A DNA stretch of 64,000 bases from Saccoglossus kowalevskii (taxonomy: Eukaryota; Hemichordata; Enteropneusta; Harrimaniidae), in assembly GCF_000003605.2 (NCBI RefSeq), contig NW_003154741.1, positions 94,250 through 158,249 of the forward strand, written 5' to 3'. The translations under genes were made by a program, and so were the position numbers. Of the stretch, positions 28,101 through 37,100 are shown one piece after another; the stretch's first letter is position 1, and each line of letters begins with the position of its first letter. The notes under the pieces were generated by a model. That model did not search any database, was not told the DNA's origin, and saw nothing but the letters and a program-made list of their open reading frames with translations.

Positions 28101-31100
28101 GGAAAACGTTATTCGAGGTGTTAGTCTCATATACTAATACTAGCCTACGCACATCATTATCTGTCTTTAAAGTACATTTTGCCAATTTAAATTACAACTG
28201 TGATTGACAGTATTGACTTGCACAATTGTTTAAAATATGCCTTCTCAACATTTCTATAATTGGTGAGAATTGTGCTTAAATCTTACCCAACTACCCATCG
28301 AAATTATGTTTTATCAATATTAATGATTGCACACAACAAGAAATGTAGTACTTGTTTTCAGATTAACAAAAAACGATTTCGTGGACAACTCCGATCAGAT
28401 ATATTACGATGGAGTGCAATCTGCGTACTCAAATCAGATTGCCATTTTATTTTAATGTTATACACCAAAAGCCGCAGTTAAACTAAATTTGATTACAGAG
28501 TTTTGATTTTTTCTCTGTAGATTGCCGATATTTTTGCATTTCAATATGCAGTAAATACTTTGAAACCAACTCCTATAAAGCAATTGAAGGAGGACGCCAA
28601 TTTAAGCAATTGGTTATGTACACTGGTACCTGAGGTTGCTAAGATCAATGACCAGTTACGTGTATTACAACATCTTTTTGGTACACAGAGTACGAGACTA
28701 TATAACCAGTGCAGGTAATTTAAACTTGTATGTACTTGTATATTTTCGTTATATAATATACTCATATATTAAACTACCGTTTAATGCAGTCCTGGTAACC
28801 TGTGTTTGGTCCTACATGTTTATTTATCAGAATTTGCCATGAAACAATGTATCCAGTATTTATATTTATATTTATTGTTAACATTCAATTAAAACTCAAT
28901 CTAATACAGTTCTAAATTCTTACCAGACAAGCCTGGATAAACATTGTAATGGTTCGAATGTTTTTGGACAACATTTCGGAAGATCCCAACACTCTGGAAA
29001 AAAATATTGGGTTTGTTATGAAATACTACACTGTAAGTATTTGAATCAAATGTTACATCAAGAGATCGAAGCATTTATTTAAAATACGTGATATGTCTAC
29101 AAAACAAATGTGTCATCTGCATATATATGTGGTATTACCTATGCTACTCGTATATTTATTTTAATAATAATAATAGCATAAATGCTTTCCTTGTATATTG
29201 TTGGGGAGAAGTCTCAAATGTGCACGGTAGTTTTTTTTAGAAAGCTGTTAAATGCATCCAATCTCGGGTCATTAAATTGCTTTGTCTTTTTTGTAATTTA
29301 ACTCATTAGGCTATTGAGAAGGATAAAATTACAAAAAGGAACCATTTGAAAAAAGTTGAAGGACTACTTAACACATGCAACAAGAATGCAGTCAAGAAGA
29401 TTCTTAGGTGAGATACAAAACTGCGGCAAATTCTTTCAGAACTACTCGTAATTTTCGTCTGGTTCTTTCAGAATCTTCAGAAATTTCCGGTGGTCAATTA
29501 ACTCAATTGTCGGTAGTCTTCCAAATTAACTGGGCATTTAACAATGTGAATACATCAGTGTGGTTTGAGGGCCTTCGGAAACCGACGTGGCTACTCGAAT
29601 ACAAGATGCCTGTGTATACACAGATACCAATGGCGTAGTTTGTTAACAATTACTGTCACGTGACAGTGATTGATAGGGGTTAATCACTGAAAGGAAACGT
29701 TTATTCTCTGCACTCAAATCTGACTACGTTTTCGAAATATTCTTGACACGTATGTATGTATGTAATCATTATAGCTTATATATACAATCAGTATTATAAT
29801 ATTCTTAGTTAAAAATTGTAGAGAAAAGGTTGGGTGTTCAATCTCTTATCAGTGAAATGTGTAGGTTCCTTATATCATCAGAGGTGTTGAATAGACGCTG
29901 ATTAGAGACACTATGGTCGCTTTTTTCGGTCTATTATATAGTGGGAATAGGGGTTTAACAATTGCTGTATTCCACAGAGAAAAAGCATTACCTCATTGTG
30001 CATGTGGACCCCATGATGTCAATGATGGAGTGCGTTTGAGGTGCGGACATGTATGCTGTAGCCGATGTTACGAAACAGACAAAGATACAAAGAGATGTCC
30101 CGTTTCAACTTGCGAAGAAGTGTATAGCACTGGCCTTGAAAAGCAGACGATGCATGAACTCAGGTTTGAAGCTTTATTGTTTTGAATTTATTACGATGAA
30201 TATATCAGTGAGAGACAACTTTTATTAATTTTTATATGAAATGCATATCAATACATTTTAAGATTGTAATTCGTTATTAAAATCGAATACGTTCATTTCA
30301 GTGATCGTCTAAAGACGTACAGATCCTACAGACGACGTCTCACTAACTTCTTTTTGGAGTTCTTGAACATGTTTTACCTTAATCCAGAATATCCATGTAG
30401 TTCAGATAACGACGTTCGTAGCCATTTATTCAGTTACGTATCATTGAAAGAATCGAGTGGAACTAAGTCATTCACGCCGTTTGCTGTAGCAGATACAGAC
30501 CCTTCCCCGGTGGTTAGGTCATATATACTACAATTGCTTTTGAGATACAGGTTAGCAATTTACTGTGCTATATCAAGTAATATCAGAAGAAATCCGATTT
30601 CTAAAGAATAACAGTTAAATAAAAACCAAAATTCAAGTTATTTTTTGAAATATAAATACCTTTTATTTAACCATTATGTTATGCATTATGTAAGCGTGGA
30701 ACCATACACCTTTGTTCTAGATTGACAGATATAGAGGAGCAACTGCAACATTTTATAGAAAGTCACGTGGTTTTGGCACAAGAGTCATATGGGACCAAGT
30801 CTATAATCGAAATATTGGTGATGTACATACAGTGCGTGCAGGTAAGAAAAGTCGTTTTTGAATACATTTAACAATTTATATGACGAATTGAAACATGAAT
30901 ATATCCATGGGCAACATAATCCACTTTATACAGACAGCAATTAATCGTTGCAATTGATTAATTAAATATATACATCTAATGATGAAATTTACTTTACAAT
31001 TATTAAATAATGTATTTACTAACCTCTTATTGACTATTATTGTTGCAGAATTCTTATCAACGAGATATTGATTTCGAAATCAACTTGAACAATGTAAAAT

Positions 31101-34100
31101 CCGACCTGGAAAAAGCTATGGTTTTACTCGACGAAGATGCCATCTCTGCAGAACAAAGACCATCAGTCAAATACCTAAACAACGTTGCTCTCATTAGACA
31201 TGCCATGGTATTTATATCTGAGGCGATTCATTCACAAATTAATACATTGAAATTACATAGTAGTTTATCGGAAGTTATTGCCATAGCTCAACAATTGATA
31301 GAAAAGATGGATTCAATGGGCGCATCAGTGAGCAGTTCGTTTCTCCTGAAAAATATATGTCAGCGATACGGCATGTACTACAAAAACCGTATTCAGGTAT
31401 CCGATCAGTTGAAAGGGATAATTCCACGACATCTTAGAACCACGAATGTGAGTATGTATTTTGGTGCATAATAATTAGTATGCATGTGCATATCGTGTGC
31501 TTAATTATAAAAGTAATATCACGTATAGTAATGATATTCAAAGACGTCTTCAAACAAATATCAACTGTAAAAATGAAACTTACTAGCAGTTTAATATTTT
31601 GTTTCGGTCAGGTACAAAAAAGAAACTTGAATCCATTTGTGCTTGCTGGAAGAACTTACCAATACTTAACTGGGGTATTCACAATGTTCAACCATGACGG
31701 TGATATATCCAAAGCATTTGAACATCTGCAGGTTAGTATATTATAACTTTAAGTATTATTTCACTAATTCCATGTTATTTATAATTTCTGCAACGAAATA
31801 GAAATTCGTCATATTATTTATTTAATAAATTACAGGCACATGAGGCCAAAAGCAATATGGAATATAGTGTACTTCTTGCATTATTTTCTCAAGAAACCGG
31901 AAAAACAAAAAACTTTCAGGTATTGTGTTTATTAGTCGTGTATCAGGTTTTAATTGATATTAAACGTTCTTATATTTCTTGAATGATGTTCACAAGTTTT
32001 TAAATTGAGGATTCAACCTCTGTTGTGATTCCCTTATTATTAACCACTAACTATTTATATGTGTATTTTTGTTTATATTGCATAGTCTCTGGTAGATATG
32101 ATTACCATTTCAACTGAGTTAAAGAAAGAGGTAATCTCCATATATGTTTACACTACATGATAAGTTGTAGAATTGGTATATACTAAATTACGTCAGTAGA
32201 GGGGATTGTATAATACATTATATCACGTATTAAATCAGAATTATTTTTACATTTTTATAGACAATAGAATTCTTCAAAAAAGTGAGCGACGCGCTTTTGG
32301 TTTCCAGCAAAGACTATTATGACCGTAAAGATCTACTGTATGCAGTGATTCATCTATTATCCATCCTGTGTGTTTCGAAAAATTCGGATGTTTTGAAAAC
32401 TCTGTGGTTACTCATGAATTCCCCTAGCTGTATGCAGGTAAGTAAAATTTTCTAACAATATACGAGATTGTTTTGGGCAAAATGTTCAGAGAAATGATAT
32501 TGATACAAATTAGAAACTGTATAGCCACGAATTCGATATCTATTTTTCATTCTCCCAAAGCTAATAATAATAATTACTATACATCTATTGTGAATTCCTT
32601 TTATTAGGAAAGTTTGCTGCCAACTATGCCAGATGATGACCTGTATGATGTTCAGCAAATTATGGGAGAATTACAATGGTATAGTAAGTATTGGAAATTT
32701 GAGGCTGAATTTTACTGAATTTATATTTACAGAGTAGCCGTTATGAACATTGAACATTGAACATGTGATCTAATAGGATTGAATATTCCCGCAGTACGTT
32801 TTATAATTATAGTATTTAATTTATATTTAGGTAATAGTGTGTGATAACACAGCGAGGTCAGTGTTGTGCGAAATGATTTCTTATTCAAGCGCATAACCCT
32901 TTCTGTATCGTGTTGTAATTGGTATTGTAGGGTTCTACACAACTCTAATATACGTGCAGTAGTAGCCTGAAAACATTGACAATGTTGTTAACGTCCAGAT
33001 AGAATCAAAACGTGGAGAAACATTGAAATTTGATGTCGATTAACCAAAGAGATTGCGGTGTTACAATAACAGGCAGCTCACGGTATTATAATGATACACA
33101 TCCCACATGAATTTGATATTCAAATCTACTGGCAAATTCAGTAAATTTTCTGAGAACAACATTAATTTACATTGGCAAATTCATGATAGGAAATGGTATT
33201 GTACACCAATTGTCTTAAATGTGCCATCATACAAGCATATCTTATGTTCAAATACAGAGTGCCGCAATGGTCACCCGTATGCAATTGGAGAATGTGGAAA
33301 GCCATGGGACACGGGGGAGTGTAATATCTGTGGCGTTGTTATAGGAGGGCAGCAGCATGTGTTATTACCCGATAACACAAAGGCAAACGTGTATGTTCGT
33401 TTTGAACGTTATTTCATGTCATTAACAGTATTTACATTTACATGTGCTGAATTAATGCCGATCAATGTAGCACAGCCTTCCAAATAGAAAACTATATGAT
33501 GAAGACAGCGCACATGGTATAGATGATATCAGTGTAAGCAATCTTTACTATTTTGTTGGCAACCAATCAAGTATTTGTGTTTTAATTGTGTTTTATCAGT
33601 GCTAAAAGAAAACTCAATGGTCACATACTAGGAAATGCATCAGAAAGAAAAGAAGAACAGCCAGCACCTCTAAGAGATATGCTTTCTGTCTCCGTTGCGG
33701 TAATTCGTTTTTTAACGCATAGTGCCCTTTTAATTGGAAACAGTTGTAATCCCGAGGTTAGTACTGTCCATATATAAGTATTAACATGTGCAGTCATAAG
33801 CATATAGAAAGGTAAAAATATTAACTACTCTGTCATTGGAAATCCCTTATAAAAATATCGTTCTTAATTGCAGGATGTATCGAATCTGATACACACTGAC
33901 AATCCGATTGTTGGATGCATGGACACCTTTCTTTGGGAGCACCTTGAAAAAGACATGGACCTCTTGGCAACATCTCTCGGAAGAAGTGTAGATGATGCCA
34001 TGCTTTTTGTGCATCTTGTTATCAAGTGTGCTCTCTTGAATTCTGTTGAAAAAAATGGTAACAATTCGGAACTGTGATCAGAATATGTCAGAAATTCAAA

Positions 34101-37100
34101 TAAATTGCATAATATTTATATATTTATTTTGCAATAATTAAAAGTCTAGGGTAGAAAGTGTGAGACTTTCACACGTTTTCTTGTGTTTCTGGAAGTGTAT
34201 TCCACAATACATAACAGTATGGAATTAATGTCAATATTTTTGTTTATACATGTGTTTACTTCTAGCACCTAATATAGACTATGCATTGCCAACTAAGAAT
34301 GACAGACAAAAATGGGAGTCATACATTGCAAGGGAAATAATCAACCCATTACATGAGGTAGGTCTTTACGTACATTAGGTAATAGAGTGACTATGGTGAT
34401 TAATCCCGTTTTGTTTAGTTAAAATAATTTGTACTTGTTTCTACAATTGGCAGAATGTTGAAATGGAATTGAAGGAAGCACATAAGCTGATAAGTGATAC
34501 ATCTGAAGGTAATAAACAAGTAAATTTTAAACACCTAATTGTGAATATCCTTCCAAATATATCTATTGTATTTTAATAAACACAACAAATGCTAACAACT
34601 TGATATTTTTACAACAGATAAGCAGTTATTAGAGCAAGAAATATATGAATTGGATCATACTCCAACTTCAGATTTAAGTCAATCTGTTTACAAGATCCCA
34701 GAGTTATGGCGTTACATTCCAGGATTTTCTTTAGAAAATATTGGTGTGATGTTGCAAATGGCACAGACAAGAGATAGCAAAGCTGAATCAACAAACCCTA
34801 TACTATGCAAATTTATTAATGAAGTATGTATCAATCTCGATTTTTTTACGCCTAATGTAAATTTGAACGGATTTCATTGTCATAAACTTATGCTTTGTTT
34901 ATGTATAGGAGTGTCGTCTACGTGCTGTCCAATATCTTCCTGACATCATTGACCTGTACAAAGAATTGAAGAGCATGTTTCATCTGCGCATTTCAACAAA
35001 AGAAGCTGATGACCAAACAATTTCTGAATTTCTTGACACATTAAACGGTAAACACTGGATTGATGTCATTGCTAGTCGTGTCATTTTCTTTTTTCTCGTT
35101 TGTCAATTTATTTATAACATAATGCCCAAAGCTGGTTGAAATTATTCATATTCAATATTTTTGTTGTTTGCAGTTAAAACTGAGATGACAAAAAATGTAA
35201 ACAGCTTTTTCAGGGCATGGACTTTATTAAAACAGTACATCTTCAGTAACACACTTGGTAATGTAAATCATTTGTTTCTTAGTAAATTATTAGCTAATGC
35301 ATTGGTCATGATGACACAGTTTGTGTGCGATTGTATGAAATTATTCAGTGCATAAGTTATTCAGTGCATAAGCCTATACTGTGACACATAAATTATGCAT
35401 GGAATACATGATATCCTTATATGTCAGTATTCCCTAGTGCAAACAAATGTAAATAATGTGTCGTACTTTAATGCACTTGATTATCTTATTTCTAGGACGA
35501 CCATTGCCGCGTAATTATCACACTGAAAACATATCTCTGGAAAACGCACCTCTATCTATGTTGATACCATCACGAAGGGGAAGAGGAGTATGTTTCCTAT
35601 CCTTGGTTGACGCTTTGGTTACTGTACACAATAGTTTTCTTGGCTACTGTACTTCGATTAATCCCTCCTTGGTGAGGTATGTATGGATATGTTATTGCGG
35701 TCCAGTCACAATATTACCGTATATAATTAATATTGCACTAATCGTAACACCAAATAAAAAAAATTATATTGAGTTGAAGGAAACCTAGTCTATCAATATT
35801 ATTTCATGAGCTATATTTATTATTTTATATTTAGTTCAGAGAAAACTGACCTGACCAGCGTCACATCAGCACATATTGTTGCCTATGACTACAGAAAAGA
35901 TTTAGAGCCATTAATAATGTCACATTGTGATTACGAAGTGGTTGCAGAGGAACAAGCAAAAATGCGATGTGACTTCGCTGCGTTGGAAAGACAACTTGTT
36001 GTTAGATACATCCAGGGAAAATGTAAAATCATGGAAAAGGTAAATACATTATCATTCTAATCACGTGCATGTAACGTACAGTAACTATATTATTGTACAT
36101 TGTAGAATACACGTTATTTATGTTGTTTTTTCAACGTATCATTATGCTAGAATCTGGAGTTCACTTACATTAACGAGGTATGCGGAAATACCACCTTTGC
36201 TAGAGTACGCCAGTTGATTCCACAGGTATGTAATACACATGGTATTTTCATTTATTAACCTTACTGCAATATATATTTTGTATATTTGAGAAGTACATGG
36301 TTTTGCTGTAGCCATATTCATGTCTGGGACTACATGATGCCTTTACAATCGTCTTTTTAAATCGTTATAATGGCGTAAACCAGGCTCAGTCAAACACAAG
36401 CACCTGCATAGCTTAACCAAGGTTCTCGCAAAATCGCATCCGTTAATGAATGAATCTCGGTGGGATTAACCTATTCATTGGTTCTATGGCACACTCTCAC
36501 AGGGTATATAGGGGTTGCCCCTTTTGGGTTTTCAGCCTAAGGTATGATTTGAACTAGGGTCTACCGATAATGCGTGTTATGCAAAAAGCACTACACTACA
36601 GTGACTGGTAATGATGCACTGAGGCAAGTTACGGTACAACTGTATTACAATAAACGTTTGCCAAAATTGTTTTTGTGTTTACATTTTTGTGTAGTTACCC
36701 ATCTCACTTGAAGTACAACGCCTTATTATACGTGAATGTCGACTCGAGCATAGGTTACCCGAAATCAGAAGCTCCTTAGCAGCCATTGATACCGCAATTG
36801 GATTTCTGAAGTCATTTGGTGGAAATAAAGATGTCCCCATTCATAAATACTTACAAGATGTTCTGTTGTTTAAAGAACAAGGAATAACTGTGGAACAGGT
36901 ATGCTACTGGACACCTAATGAAATAGATCACTGTTAATGGAAAGTGAAGTTAAACCCTGTATACGCCCGTAGAAGTTAATTGATTTACGCCAGTTCACAT
37001 AACGTATTTTCACAGGTGAAAATAAGCTGTACATTAGAGCATATTCTGTCAATCTGGCAAGTACTCTCTGTAGAAAGAGTTAACCAGCAGATGATTGCAA

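Larger units (their letters stand above)
21163..29407 (+). other. RNF213: RNF213-like exons 34-47: AAA5/AAA6 remnants and hinge into the E3 scaffold
   Basis: Exons: 21163-21313, 21613-21720, 23249-23334, 23560-23748, 24071-24227, 25353-25538, 25735-25865, 25970-26436, 26940-27410, 27520-27689, 27785-27976, 28521-28714, 28927-29032, 29310-29407. Signature pieces include ENVYESLYD (exon 35), RLGLGTHRF (exon 36), KYPIPLMNRLEKHYL (exon 37) and SVHIDD-like SIHIDD (exon 41), all in the same order as in human RNF213. The exons after 41 diverge more and are mainly helical. Exon 39 ends at 25538 (not at the earlier GT at 25506), because only that keeps frame with exon 40. Confidence 0.87.

Noticed and set aside
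33107-33257. Upstream extension of the RZ-finger exon
   Set aside because: Open in frame, but it would insert unrelated residues and fails to complete the codon split at 32683; the acceptor at 33256-33257 gives the exact family motif.
36535-36610. Functional tRNA gene
   Set aside because: A- and B-box-like words are present but no acceptor stem pairs and no anticodon arm is convincing; a SINE head explains it better.
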